This document shows positions 16,437 to 26,711 of a stretch of DNA of 64,000 nt, in pieces. The notes below the pieces were generated by a model that was not told the origin of the DNA, made no database searches, and saw only the letters and a program-made list of their open reading frames with translations. Numbering within the stretch: the stretch's first letter is position 1; each line of letters opens with the position of its first letter. A program made the position numbers and the translations under genes. Source of the stretch: Ectopseudomonas chengduensis (GTDB lineage Bacteria > Pseudomonadota > Gammaproteobacteria > Pseudomonadales > Pseudomonadaceae); the NCBI RefSeq assembly GCF_015712065.1, contig NZ_JACFYZ010000018.1, positions 18,981 to 82,980 on the forward strand, in the 5' to 3' direction.

Positions 16437-16961
16437 TCATTGCAAGGTTGATTGGCGCAGCACCAGGGTGCCGCCCTTCTGACTGAATTCGAGTTGTTTC
16501 AGGGCGCTCATGCCCAGCAGCACTTCGTCGCCGTCCATGCCTGGGGCGATCAGTGCGGCGACGTCACGCAGTTCGATATCGCCCAGGCGCAGTCTGTCCA
16601 GACGTGTGCGATGCCCGGTGGCACGGCCGTTGGCCGTGCTGATGATGATCGGCGCGCCGCGTTGCAGGCCAAGACGCTCGGCCACCGCGCTGGGTATTGC
16701 CACCTGGGTGGCGCCGGTGTCGAGCAGAAAGGTCACGTCATGCCCATCGATCTGGCCATTGACCAAGTAGTGACCCTGACGACTGCTGGCCAGGCTCACC
16801 TCGACGAAACCATCGCCATGCACCGACTGCGGCGTCTGGTTGGGGTTGCGCTGGCGATCTTCCCAGTTACCGAAGAAGTGCGTGGCCAGCAGCAGGCCGG
16901 CGCCCCAGGCGAGCACCAACATCACTCGTCCGGCACGACGGCCCGGCGTCTGTTCGCTCAC
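16437..16961 (-). CDS. Membrane-anchored retropepsin-like aspartyl protease
   Basis: A 174-residue protein with one N-terminal membrane helix (MLVLAWGAGLLLATHFFG) and a clan AA retropepsin domain (TIGR02281-like). The single active-site motif is LLDTGATQVAIP with catalytic Asp near residue 81, and LGMSALKQLEF marks the C-terminal strand. Such single-domain enzymes act as homodimers, here facing the periplasm. Its ATG overlaps the stop of the upstream phytase-like gene by four bases, and parC starts seven bases after its end. P. aeruginosa keeps the same insertion (PA4965) between the topoisomerase genes. The substrate is unknown. Confidence 0.85.
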   Translation of the reverse strand: MSEQTPGRRAGRVMLVLAWGAGLLLATHFFGNWEDRQRNPNQTPQSVHGDGFVEVSLASSRQGHYLVNGQIDGHDVTFLLDTGATQVAIPSAVAERLGLQRGAPIIISTANGRATGHRTRLDRLRLGDIELRDVAALIAPGMDGDEVLLGMSALKQLEFSQKGGTLVLRQSTLQ

Positions 16962-17941
16962 GGGCGCCGGCTCCAGCCGCCCTTGGGCGCGGCAAAACGC
17001 CAGACGATGGGACGCTCTTCGCCATCGGCGCGGGTCTGGCTGCCGTTGTCAACGCCGATCCAGGCGCCATCCTTGTCGATCCACAGCGCTTCGGCCATGC
17101 CGTAGTCCGGTGCGTAGCGGCGTGGTTCGCTCAGGGCTTCGCTGGCGAAGGACCAGCAGATCTCCGCGACACCGTCGCTCAGTGTGCGCCGGCAGATACG
17201 GTGGGCCTGACGCTCAAGGGTAAAAAGCTTTTCACCGAAATAGGCCAGGCCGGAGAAGTCGCGTGGTGCCATATGGCCGCCGAGCGCTTCGGGCGACGCC
17301 TCGTCACCGCTTTCGCTGGTCAGCACGCAGCCGCCGGTACAACGCCAGCCGCTGCCGCGACGATGCAGTACTGTGAGGCCGCGGCGGCGCTGTTCGGCAG
17401 CCAGCCACAGGCGATCACCGGCCGGATCGATGGCGATGCCTTCGAAGCCCTGGTTGAAGTGCAGCAGCATGCCGCTGGCGCGGGCCTGGCGCACCAGTCC
17501 GCTGGGCAGGTTGAGCCACTGCGCGTTGCCGTTGCTGCTGACCTGCAGTACGGCGGCGCGGGTTTCGCTGACCAGATAGCGGTTACCCTGCGCGTCGCAG
17601 GACATTCCCTCGAAATCCAGTGCGCCACCGCGTACCAGGCCGGCCACCCAGTTGCGCATGCGCAGGCCCCAGGGCAGGGCGCTCTCGGGCGGTTCGGGGG
17701 CGACGAAGGTTTCTGCTTCGGCGCGCAGCAGCCCTTCCTCTCTATGCAGTTGATAGAGGCGGTCGTCGTCACGGTCGGAAACTGCCCACAGCGTTTCGCC
17801 GCACAGGGCCAGGCCGGACAGGTTGCCGCCCGGCATTTCCGTCACCGGGTATTCGGCCTCCAGCTTGAGCTCTTCCAGCACCACTGGCTCGGCGTTCGCG
17901 ACGCCGGCCAACAGACCGAGTGCAAGGAGGTGATTACGCAT
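16958..17941 (-). CDS. Periplasmic phytase-like esterase domain protein
   Basis: A 327-residue exported protein with a clear Sec signal peptide (MRNHLLALGLLAGVANA) and a beta-propeller of the 'esterase-like activity of phytase' family: repeated short strands such as LSGLALCGETLWAVSDRDD, FEGIAIDPAGDRLWLAAE and EALWIDKDGAWIGVDNG. Members are predicted to bind metal and hydrolyse phosphoesters, but activity is unproven for most. The gene overlaps parE by one base upstream and the protease gene by four bases downstream, so the four minus-strand genes parE–phytase–protease–parC form one translationally linked unit. It corresponds to PA4966 in P. aeruginosa. Confidence 0.8.
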   Translation of the reverse strand: MRNHLLALGLLAGVANAEPVVLEELKLEAEYPVTEMPGGNLSGLALCGETLWAVSDRDDDRLYQLHREEGLLRAEAETFVAPEPPESALPWGLRMRNWVAGLVRGGALDFEGMSCDAQGNRYLVSETRAAVLQVSSNGNAQWLNLPSGLVRQARASGMLLHFNQGFEGIAIDPAGDRLWLAAEQRRRGLTVLHRRGSGWRCTGGCVLTSESGDEASPEALGGHMAPRDFSGLAYFGEKLFTLERQAHRICRRTLSDGVAEICWSFASEALSEPRRYAPDYGMAEALWIDKDGAWIGVDNGSQTRADGEERPIVWRFAAPKGGWSRRP

Positions 17942-19839
17942 CAGGCCAGTACCTCGGCCAGGTTGCCCTTGGTTTCCAGCCAGCTCTTGCGATCACCGGC
18001 GCGTTTTTTCGCCAGCAGCATGTCCATCACTTCGCGGGTGCCTTCGAAATCATCCAGGGTCAGTTGCACCAGACGTCGGGTGTTGGGGTCCATGGTGGTT
18101 TCGCGCAGCTGCGGCGGATTCATCTCGCCGAGGCCCTTGAAGCGGGTGACCTGTGGCTTGCCGCGACGTTTCTCGGCCACCAGGCGGTCGAGGATGCCGT
18201 CGCGCTCGGCGTCGTCGAGGGCGTAGAAGATCTCCTTGCCCAGGTCGATGCGATACAGCGGCGGCATGGCCACGTAGACGTGACCGGCATCCACCAGCGG
18301 GCGGAAGTGACGCACGAACAGGGCGCAGAGCAGGGTGGCGATGTGCAGGCCGTCGGAGTCGGCATCGGCAAGGATGCAGATCTTGCCGTAGCGCAGCCCG
18401 GAGAGGTCGCTGGAGCCGGGATCGATACCGACGGCCACGGCGATATCGTGTACTTCCTGTGAGGCCAGGACTTCGCTGCCGTCCACTTCCCAGGTGTTCA
18501 GGATCTTGCCGCGCAGCGGCATGATGGCCTGGAACTCCTTGTCGCGTGCCTGCTTGGCGCTGCCGCCGGCGGAGTCGCCCTCGACCAGGAACAGCTCGCA
18601 GCGCAGCGGATTCTGCCCCGCGCAATCGGCCAGCTTGCCGGGCAGCGCCGGGCCTTGAGTGATCTTCTTGCGCTCGACCTTCTTGCCGGCCTTGAGGCGG
18701 CGGCCGGCGTTGCTGATGGCCAGTTCGGCCAGCGCCAGGCCGGTTTCCGGATGGGCATTGAGCCACAGGCTGAAGGCATCCTTGACCACACCGGAGACGA
18801 AGGCGGCGGCTTCGCGCGAGGACAGGCGCTCCTTGGTCTGGCCGGAGAATTGCGCGTCCTGCATCTTCATCGAGAGAACGAAGGCAATGCGTTCCCAGAC
18901 GTCTTCCGGGGCGAGTTTCACGCCGCGCGGCAGCAGGTTGCGGAACTCACAGAACTCGCGCATGGCATCGAGCAGACCCTGGCGTAGGCCGTTGACGTGG
19001 GTGCCGCCCTGCGCGGTGGGGATCAGGTTGACATAGCTTTCCTGCACCGCGTCGCCGCCTTCAGGCAGCCACAGCAGGGCCCAGTCCACGGCTTCCTTGT
19101 TGCCAGCCAGACTGCCGACGAAGGGCTCGGCCGGCAGACGCTCGAACTCGCTGACGGCATCGACCAGATAGGAGCGCAGGCCGTCCTCGTAATGCCACTC
19201 GACCTTCTCGCCCGAGGCCTTGTCTTCGAAGCTGACGTTCAGGCCCGGGCAGAGCACGGCCTTGGCCTTGAGCACATGTTTGAGGCGGCTGATGGAGAAC
19301 TTGAAGGAGTCGAAGTACTTCGCGTCCGGCCAGAAATGCACGCTGGTGCCGGTGTTGCGCTTGCCGACGTTGCCGATGACTTCCAGCTCGCTGGCCTTGA
19401 AACCGTCGGCGAAGCTCATCTGGTATTCGTTGCCGTCACGCTTGACGGTGACCACCACGCGGGTCGACAGGGCATTGACGACGCTGATGCCGACGCCATG
19501 CAGACCACCGGAGAACTGGTAGTTCTTGTTGCTGAACTTGCCGCCGGCATGCAGCTTGGTAAGGATCAGCTCGATGCCCGGCACGCCTTCTTCCGGGTGG
19601 ATATCCACCGGCATGCCACGGCCATCGTCGAGCACTTCCAGCGAATTATCCTCGTGGAGGATCACCTGGATCGACTTGGCGTGCCCGGCCAGGGCTTCGT
19701 CGACGCTGTTGTCGATGACTTCCTGGGCCAGGTGGTTGGGGCGTGTGGTGTCGGTGTACATGCCCGGGCGCTTGCGCACCGGGTCGAGGCCGGAAAGGAC
19801 TTCGATGGCGTCTGCGTTATAGGCGTTCTGCTGGGCCAT
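17941..19839 (-). CDS. parE: DNA topoisomerase IV subunit B ParE
   Basis: A 632-residue GHKL-ATPase topoisomerase subunit. Bergerat-fold motifs are EVIDNSVDEALAG, DDGRGMPVD and GGLHGVGISVVNAL in the first 120 residues. The TOPRIM domain shows EGDSAGGSAKQARD and DADSDGLHI, and the quinolone-binding region is wild-type in appearance. ParE powers strand passage by ParC during chromosome decatenation. The length fits ParE, not the longer GyrB. It follows yqiA with a 15-bp gap and shares one base with the next gene, indicating tight co-transcription with parC. Confidence 0.96.
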   Translation of the reverse strand: MAQQNAYNADAIEVLSGLDPVRKRPGMYTDTTRPNHLAQEVIDNSVDEALAGHAKSIQVILHEDNSLEVLDDGRGMPVDIHPEEGVPGIELILTKLHAGGKFSNKNYQFSGGLHGVGISVVNALSTRVVVTVKRDGNEYQMSFADGFKASELEVIGNVGKRNTGTSVHFWPDAKYFDSFKFSISRLKHVLKAKAVLCPGLNVSFEDKASGEKVEWHYEDGLRSYLVDAVSEFERLPAEPFVGSLAGNKEAVDWALLWLPEGGDAVQESYVNLIPTAQGGTHVNGLRQGLLDAMREFCEFRNLLPRGVKLAPEDVWERIAFVLSMKMQDAQFSGQTKERLSSREAAAFVSGVVKDAFSLWLNAHPETGLALAELAISNAGRRLKAGKKVERKKITQGPALPGKLADCAGQNPLRCELFLVEGDSAGGSAKQARDKEFQAIMPLRGKILNTWEVDGSEVLASQEVHDIAVAVGIDPGSSDLSGLRYGKICILADADSDGLHIATLLCALFVRHFRPLVDAGHVYVAMPPLYRIDLGKEIFYALDDAERDGILDRLVAEKRRGKPQVTRFKGLGEMNPPQLRETTMDPNTRRLVQLTLDDFEGTREVMDMLLAKKRAGDRKSWLETKGNLAEVLA

Positions 19840-19854
19840 AGGGTCTCTTGGTCG

Positions 19855-20466
19855 TCAATTGAATGCGGAAAAGTCGGTATCGCGCCAAAGTGTGGCGTTA
19901 ATGCCGGCAAAAGCGAAGAGTGTCGGCAGGCGTTCGGCGAAGCCCTGGAAGCCGTGGTCGCCCCCGGCCTGGATGCGCAGGGCGCAGGCGCGGTAGTAAC
20001 GCTCGGCGTCACGGTAGTCGAGTGTTTCGTCGCCGGTTTGCAGCCAGATCTGGTAACGCGTCGGGTCGCTCGGCGGCGCAACGTCGAGTTCGGCCAGGGC
20101 GTGGACGTGATCCTCGGTGAGGTCCCAGGTCTCGTCGCTGTAGTAATTCTTCTGTGGGCCCAGGTAGCCGTCGAAACGCAGGTGCGGCTGCACGGCCGGG
20201 TTGATCAGCAGCGCCTTGAGTCCATGCTGTTCGGCCAGGTAAGTGGCGTAGTAGCCACCCAGGGAGCTGCCCACCAGCACCGGCGCCCCGAGTTCGCTGA
20301 TCAGCGCCTGCAACTGGGCGATGGCCTGGCGCGGATGATGATGCAGGGCAGGTACGCGCAACTGGTTTTCCAGGCCCAGGTGGGCCATGGCGCGGCTCAA
20401 CTGGCTGGCCTTGTGCGAGGCTGGCGAGCTGTTCAGGCCGTGTATATAGAGGATGGATGCGGTCAT
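19855..20466 (-). CDS. yqiA: YqiA/YcfP-type alpha/beta hydrolase esterase
   Basis: A 203-residue alpha/beta hydrolase. It starts with ILYIHGLNSSP (oxyanion-hole strand) and has the nucleophile elbow VGSSLGG (second Ser of GSSLG catalytic), a late Asp in the LQTGDETLDY strand, and His in GGDHGFQGF. This is the YqiA/UPF0227 family, short-chain acyl esterases in vitro. In E. coli the yqiA gene also lies between cpdA and parE, and the same order is present here, which makes the call secure at family level. The physiological substrate is unknown. Confidence 0.9.
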   Translation of the reverse strand: MTASILYIHGLNSSPASHKASQLSRAMAHLGLENQLRVPALHHHPRQAIAQLQALISELGAPVLVGSSLGGYYATYLAEQHGLKALLINPAVQPHLRFDGYLGPQKNYYSDETWDLTEDHVHALAELDVAPPSDPTRYQIWLQTGDETLDYRDAERYYRACALRIQAGGDHGFQGFAERLPTLFAFAGINATLWRDTDFSAFN

Positions 20467-20492
20467 GGAGCGGGAGGCTACTCGTCCGGGGC

Positions 20493-20514
20493 CTCAAGCT
20501 GCAAGCTTCAAGCT
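20493..20514. repeat. Short AAGCT-rich inverted repeat
   Basis: The motif CAAGCTGCAAGCTTCAAGCTG contains nested AAGCTT palindromes. Similar AGCTTGAAGCTTGCAGCTT units are scattered in pseudomonad intergenic DNA. It fills part of the 61-bp gap between cpdA and yqiA. Confidence 0.35.
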
Positions 20515-20527
20515 GATTGGGGGTATG

Positions 20528-21349
20528 TCAGTAACCCTTGACGCTGTAGTCCACTTCGAAGTGGATGCCGGTGACGCGCGATACACCGGTGTCCAGCCTG
20601 CCGTCGGCATGCAGGCGCAGCCAGCGATAGCCGGGGGCTTCGCTGTCCACCTGAAACTCCTCGCTGCCCGGCGCGAACTGCACGCAGGTCGAAGGCGAGG
20701 CGAGCAGGCGCAGATTACCGCGCTGCTGGTCGAACTCCTGATGGATATGCCCCCAGAGCACGGTGCGTGCCTGCGGGTAGCGGTCGAGCACGGCGAACAG
20801 GGCGTCGGGGTTGCGCAGGCCGATGGGTTCCATCCACTTGCAGCCGATGGAGACCGGATGGTGGTGCAGGCAGATCAGGTGATGGCGCTGCGGCGCTTCG
20901 CTGAGGGCGCGTTCGAGCAGTTCGAGTTGACTGTCGGCAAGAAAACCGGGAACAGCGCCGGGGATCGATGAATCGAGCATGACGATGCGCCAGGCACCAA
21001 GGTCGATTACCGGTTCCAGCAGCTCGCTGCCCTGGCAGGCGGCCTGCATGGGAGGAATTTCGTCATGGTTGCCGGCCAGCCAGCGGGTTGGTGCGTCGAT
21101 GGCTGAGGTGAGTTGGCGAAAGCGCTGATACGACGCTTCGCTGCCGTCCTGCGAAAGATCACCTGTAGCCAGAATCAGGTCGATCTGCGGCTGTTCCTGC
21201 AGGACCCGTTCGATCACCCGCTGCAGGCTGTCGCACGTATCCATGCCCAGCAGCTTGCCGTCCGCTTCGGCGAACAGGTGACTGTCGGACAACTGCACCA
21301 GCAGTACCGAGGAATCAGTGGATTGGGTGGGCAGGCTCGGCAAGACCAT
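20528..21349 (-). CDS. cpdA: 3',5'-cyclic-AMP phosphodiesterase CpdA
   Basis: A 273-residue class III cyclic nucleotide phosphodiesterase of the calcineurin-like metallophosphoesterase fold. Metal ligands appear in order as QLSDSHLF (D-x-H), ATGDLSQDG, GNHDEIP, HHHPVS and WGHIHQEF. It hydrolyses cAMP to AMP in the cytosol and so dampens Crp/Vfr signalling. The gene order nudF–DUF1249–cpdA–yqiA–parE is the same as in E. coli and P. aeruginosa. The 193 bp between it and the upstream DUF1249 gene could hold its own promoter; I see no clear Vfr site there. Confidence 0.94.
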   Translation of the reverse strand: MVLPSLPTQSTDSSVLLVQLSDSHLFAEADGKLLGMDTCDSLQRVIERVLQEQPQIDLILATGDLSQDGSEASYQRFRQLTSAIDAPTRWLAGNHDEIPPMQAACQGSELLEPVIDLGAWRIVMLDSSIPGAVPGFLADSQLELLERALSEAPQRHHLICLHHHPVSIGCKWMEPIGLRNPDALFAVLDRYPQARTVLWGHIHQEFDQQRGNLRLLASPSTCVQFAPGSEEFQVDSEAPGYRWLRLHADGRLDTGVSRVTGIHFEVDYSVKGY

Positions 21350-21542
21350 CTCCTAGGGCGCAATCGGGTGAATTATGGTGGTTGCCGCAGCAAAGGGAAA
21401 ACCCGGGAAGCGGACGCAGGTCACAGAAAAAACGCCAGAAGCGCTTTTTGCCATCGTTCGCGACAGTCGTCAGGCAGGGCGGGCCGCCCAAACAATACGA
21501 CGCCGCGCTATCGGCCAGGCATCGAAAAGCTTGATCGCCGCC

Positions 21543-21989
21543 TTACATCACCGGCTGCGGTTCATGCCCGCAGGCCAGGCAATGGCTCAGCCATTCGCCG
21601 AGGAACAGGTTGAGCTGACTCTTTTCGTCCGGTTGATGCATCGCCGCGTTGGGATAGGGGTAGCGGATATGCAGGCGACGCGCGTTCTCTGCGCTGACGA
21701 CCTCGGCCATGCGCGCGTCGTGATAGACCCGCACTTCCAGCTGCGGCACCGGTAGCCAGGGCAGGCTGTGTTCCTGGCGCACGCACAAGGTGGTGGTGTA
21801 GGGGCAACTTTCCAACACCTCCAGCGCCAGCACGCCGAGCAGATGCTCACCCTGGCTCAGCGCCACGCGGCGGCTTTCCGTGTGCTCACGCATGTTCGGT
21901 AGTAGGCGCATCAGGCGCGCGTAGTTGGCCTCGCAAGCCGCTTGCAGCTCGACCAGGTCGACCCGATAGCGCTCGCGCAGCAGATTCAC
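21543..21989 (-). CDS. DUF1249 (YqiB-like) protein
   Basis: A 148-residue protein of the DUF1249/YqiB family (NLLRERYRVDLVELQAACEANYARLMRLLP start; conserved RYPYPNAAMHQPDEKSQLN end). Function unknown. The start is placed at GTG 21989 because it makes a GTGA overlap with the nudF stop and gives the length of E. coli YqiB; an ORF extending to 22031 would overlap nudF more deeply. Translational coupling to NudF suggests co-regulation of an ADP-ribose hydrolase with this uncharacterised partner, followed by the cAMP phosphodiesterase. Confidence 0.85.
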   Translation of the reverse strand: MNLLRERYRVDLVELQAACEANYARLMRLLPNMREHTESRRVALSQGEHLLGVLALEVLESCPYTTTLCVRQEHSLPWLPVPQLEVRVYHDARMAEVVSAENARRLHIRYPYPNAAMHQPDEKSQLNLFLGEWLSHCLACGHEPQPVM

Positions 21990-22585
21990 GACCACATCCC
22001 CCGCACTTCGTCGCGGTTCAGCGCCAGCCATTGCAAGGCGATGATGCTGGCGGCGTTGTCGATACGCCCGTCGCGCACAGCGGCCAGGGCATCCTCCAGC
22101 GGCATCACCTGTACCCGGATGTCCTCGCCTTCCTCAGGCAGGCCATGCACACCGCCGGCACCGATGCTGCTGCAGCGACCGACGAACAGATGCACGCGCT
22201 CGTCCGAGCCACCAGGCGAAGGGTAGTACTGGGTGATCGGCCACAGCGACGTCAGGGGCAGATCGGCTTCCTCGATGGCTTCGCGACGCGCGACCTCCTC
22301 GGGCTCCTCGTCCTTGTCAATCAGGCCTGCGACCAGCTCCAGCAGCCAGGGGTTGGCGCTCTTGTCCATGGCACCGACGCGAAACTGCTCGATCAGCACC
22401 ACTTCGTCGCGCTGCGGATCGTATGGCAGCACGCACACGGCGTCGTGACGCACGAACAGCTCGCGGGTCAGCTGCGGGCCCATGTTGCCGGCGAACTGGC
22501 GATGGCGCAGCTTGATCCGGTCGAGGCGGTAGAAGCCGCGAAAGCAGTTCTCGCGCTCGATGATGTCGATGTCGTCTTTGCCCAT
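21986..22585 (-). CDS. nudF: ADP-ribose pyrophosphatase NudF
   Basis: A 199-residue Nudix hydrolase. The Nudix box is canonical: GLIDKDEEPEEVARREAIEE followed by a hydrophobic pair (G-x5-E-x7-RE-x2-EE). The N-terminal strand domain (FYRLDRIKLRHRQF) is that of the ADP-ribose pyrophosphatase subfamily, which cleaves ADP-ribose to AMP and ribose 5-phosphate as homodimers. PA4971 (AspP) is the P. aeruginosa counterpart. It heads the run nudF–DUF1249–cpdA–yqiA–parE. Downstream of thiC and upstream of its start lies a ~140-bp palindromic repeat. Confidence 0.93.
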   Translation of the reverse strand: MGKDDIDIIERENCFRGFYRLDRIKLRHRQFAGNMGPQLTRELFVRHDAVCVLPYDPQRDEVVLIEQFRVGAMDKSANPWLLELVAGLIDKDEEPEEVARREAIEEADLPLTSLWPITQYYPSPGGSDERVHLFVGRCSSIGAGGVHGLPEEGEDIRVQVMPLEDALAAVRDGRIDNAASIIALQWLALNRDEVRGMWS

Positions 22586-22619
22586 GGCAACTCCCCAGAT
22601 AGTCGTAACGGGCCAAGCT

Positions 22620-22758
22620 CAGACTGTGTGAAAACTACTGCGCTCGCTCATGCTGCGTTAAAAAACGGCTCAAAATGCTCATTTACAACTCGTAAACTGC
22701 GCTTTTCGCCGTTCTATGCCTTGCCTGAGCTTCGCACGCTACGTTTTCACACGGTCTG
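22620..22758. repeat. ~140-bp nested palindromic element, copy 1
   Basis: Terminal arms 22620–22635 (CAGACTGTGTGAAAAC) and 22743–22758 pair at all 16 positions with one G·T. An inner stem AACGGC (22664–22669)/GCCGTT (22708–22713) and a central TTTAC-aactc-GTAAA hairpin (22682–22696) lie within. The interior is shared with copy 2 at 27991–28134, but both stems differ by compensating changes. No ORF. It looks like a MITE-like or structured dispersed repeat. Confidence 0.8.
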
Positions 22759-22824
22759 ATGCGGCCCGTTACCTGTCACACTAGCGAGCATAGCGCTGCC
22801 AGATCAAGCTTCCATGACTGCCTG

Positions 22825-24708
<1,884 letters not shown>

Positions 24709-24817
24709 CAAGGCTCTCTCCGGGATAGATGTCGGAGGTTGGAACCTGAGCGGACGAAGGGCGCGAGATACACCGTGGGCGGTGTCGAGAGGACTCGCCG
24801 GTACGCTGGCGAGGACA

Positions 24818-24909
24818 TCTTGTTCCCTACGCAGGCCTTAACCTGATCAGGTTCAACGGGATCCGGCAGCTGCCAATCTCAGCCCCGCATTTGGGGCACC
24901 CCGACAAGA
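24818..24909 (-). promoter_or_regulatory. TPP (THI-box) riboswitch in thiC leader
   Basis: Read on the minus strand the leader shows the THI-box core in order: GGGGTGCCC, GGCTGAGA, then CCTGATCAGGTTAA and GCGTAGGGA. P1 closes perfectly as TCTTGT (24909–24904) with ACAAGA (24823–24818). Thiamine pyrophosphate binding should shut off thiC, most likely at translation, since no terminator with a T-run lies in the 109 bp before the start codon. The remainder of the 428-bp thiC–opmH gap holds a possible thiC promoter and no gene. Confidence 0.95.
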
Positions 24910-24917
24910 ACTTGGGC

Positions 24918-24947
24918 AGTCTAAACAAGCTGGTGGGAGAAAACCAA
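24918..24947 (-). promoter_or_regulatory. Possible sigma-70 promoter for thiC
   Basis: On the minus strand a TTGGTT (24947–24942) and TAGACT (24923–24918) are separated by 18 bp. Transcription would start just upstream of the riboswitch. The match is moderate. Confidence 0.35.
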
Positions 24948-25136
24948 CTCGGTGGTCAATAAATATCGACCCGTGCGTCGGAAAGCGACTGCTCGCGCTG
25001 CTGGTGGCGGATTGTTCCCGACGAGCAACATAGCTTGCCGCCAGCTAGACTGATGCCGTCCATGGCGCGCTTGACCCCCGACTGTGGCGACCCGTAGCCT
25101 TGCCGATTACCGCCTATTCAAGGATCGACATCCATC

Positions 25137-26579
25137 ATGTTGCGCAGACTATCCCTGGCAATCGCCGTGGCCGCCGCTTCGGTGGGCCTGGTTCAGGCCG
25201 AAGAGGCCCCTCTGTCGAGCAAGACCGACCTGGTCACCGTGTATCAGGAAGCGGCGAAGAACAATGCCGATATCGCCGCCGCGCGCGCCGATTATCAGGC
25301 GCGCCGCGAAGTCGTACCGCAGGCGCGTGCCGGCTTGCTGCCCAACCTGTCCGCCGGTGCCAATTACGGCGACACGCGCACCGAGGTTGATTCGCCCAGC
25401 GTGACGCTCTCGCGCAGTGGCCTGGTCTATCAGGCCAACCTCAGTCAGCCGCTGTTCCGTGCCGACCGCTGGTTCCAGTTGCAGGCTGCCGAGGCCACCA
25501 GCGAGCAGGCTTCGCTGGAGTTGTCTGCCACTGAACAGAATTTGATTCTGCAGAGCGCCGAAACCTATTTCGCCGTGTTGCGTGCGCAGGACACCCTGGC
25601 CTCGACCAAGGCCGAGGAAGCGGCATTCAAGCGTCAGCTGGACCAGGCCAATGAACGTTTCGATGTCGGTCTGTCCGACAAGACCGATGTGCTCGAAGCG
25701 CAGGCCGGTTTCGATACGGCCCGTGCCAACCGCCTGCTCGCCGAGCGTGCAGTGGATGACGCCTTCGAAGCCCTGGTGACCCTTACCAACCGCGATTATC
25801 TGGCCGTCGAGGGGATCGTCCACACCCTGCCGGTGCTGGCGCCGACGCCGAATGATGCCAAGGCCTGGGTCGACACCGCCGCGGCACAGAACCTCAACCT
25901 GCAGGCCAGCCTTTACGCTGTGACGGCTGCCGAAGAGAATCTGCGCCAGCGTAAGGCCGGTCATGCGCCGACTCTGGATGCCGTGGCCAGCTATCAGCAG
26001 GGCGATAACGACAGCCTGGGGTTCACCAATTCCGGCTCCTTTGGTGCGCCGCGTTACAGCGGCGACGTCTCGCAGCGCTCCATCGGCTTGCAGCTGAATA
26101 TCCCTCTGTACAGCGGCGGTCTGACCAGCTCGCAGGTGCGCGAGGCCTACCAGCGCCTCGGCCAGACCGAGCAACTGCGCGAGAGCCTGCGTCGCCAGGT
26201 GGTGCAGAACACCCGCAACCTGTTCCGTGCGGTGAATACTGACGTGGAAACCGTGCAGGCGCGTCGCCAGTCGATCATCTCCAACCAGAGCGCGCTGGAG
26301 GCCACCGAGATCGGCTATCAGGTCGGTACCCGCAACATCGTCGACGTGCTCGACGCCCAGCGTCAGCTGTACAGCGCCGTGCGCAACTACAACGACGCGC
26401 GCTACGACTACATCCTCAACAACCTGCGCCTGAAGCAGGCTGCCGGCACCCTCAGTCCGGCCGACCTGGAGGCGCTGGGCAGCTTCCTCAAGCCGGACTA
26501 CAACCCGGACAAGGACTTCCTGCCGCCAGATCTGGCCTCTGCCGCCGAAGACCGCCTGCAGAACAATCAGGATTTCTGA
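25137..26579 (+). CDS. opmH: TolC-family outer membrane channel OpmH
   Basis: A 480-residue outer-membrane efflux protein with a Sec signal peptide (LAIAVAAASVGLVQA) and two structural repeats of the TolC type. Each has the membrane strand and long helices, for example LSQPLFRADRWFQLQAAEA in the first and LNIPLYSGGLTSSQVREAYQR in the second. The helical YQVGTRNIVDVLDAQRQLYSA motif is the family hallmark. It forms a trimeric channel-tunnel that works with type I secretion or RND/MFS pumps. The position divergent from thiC identifies it as the OpmH/PA4974 ortholog, the closest pseudomonad relative of E. coli TolC. A bidirectional terminator and a REP pair follow. Confidence 0.92.
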   Translation: MLRRLSLAIAVAAASVGLVQAEEAPLSSKTDLVTVYQEAAKNNADIAAARADYQARREVVPQARAGLLPNLSAGANYGDTRTEVDSPSVTLSRSGLVYQANLSQPLFRADRWFQLQAAEATSEQASLELSATEQNLILQSAETYFAVLRAQDTLASTKAEEAAFKRQLDQANERFDVGLSDKTDVLEAQAGFDTARANRLLAERAVDDAFEALVTLTNRDYLAVEGIVHTLPVLAPTPNDAKAWVDTAAAQNLNLQASLYAVTAAEENLRQRKAGHAPTLDAVASYQQGDNDSLGFTNSGSFGAPRYSGDVSQRSIGLQLNIPLYSGGLTSSQVREAYQRLGQTEQLRESLRRQVVQNTRNLFRAVNTDVETVQARRQSIISNQSALEATEIGYQVGTRNIVDVLDAQRQLYSAVRNYNDARYDYILNNLRLKQAAGTLSPADLEALGSFLKPDYNPDKDFLPPDLASAAEDRLQNNQDF

Positions 26580-26593
26580 ACCGTTCGCAGCAA

Positions 26594-26625
26594 ACTAAAA
26601 GCCCGACTCGCGTCGGGCTTTTAGT
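26594..26625. terminator. Bidirectional intrinsic terminator
   Basis: A perfect stem ACTAAAAGCCCGAC / GTCGGGCTTTTAGT around TCGC, between convergent opmH and waaA. Confidence 0.9.
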
Positions 26626-26641
26626 TTCGGCGATATGGCAC

Positions 26642-26695
26642 GTAGGGTGCGCTGCGCGCACCGATCGGGTTGGCGGTGCGCACGGCGCACCCTAC
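26642..26695. repeat. Inverted pair of GTAG REPs (BIME)
   Basis: Starts GTAGGGTGCGC and ends GCGCACCCTAC, perfect 11-bp arms. Each half folds as its own REP hairpin (GGTGCGC/GCGCACC). It lies between the opmH terminator and the waaA stop. Confidence 0.8.
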
Positions 26696-26711
26696 CCCTG
26701 TTTGATCCGAA

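Noticed and set aside
18997..20541. 514-codon open frame antisense to parE and yqiA
   Set aside because: It spans two real genes and their gap, as a bias shadow would.
21350..21542. Small gene in the cpdA–DUF1249 gap
   Set aside because: Open frames here run into cpdA antisense or lack a start signal; no family resemblance.
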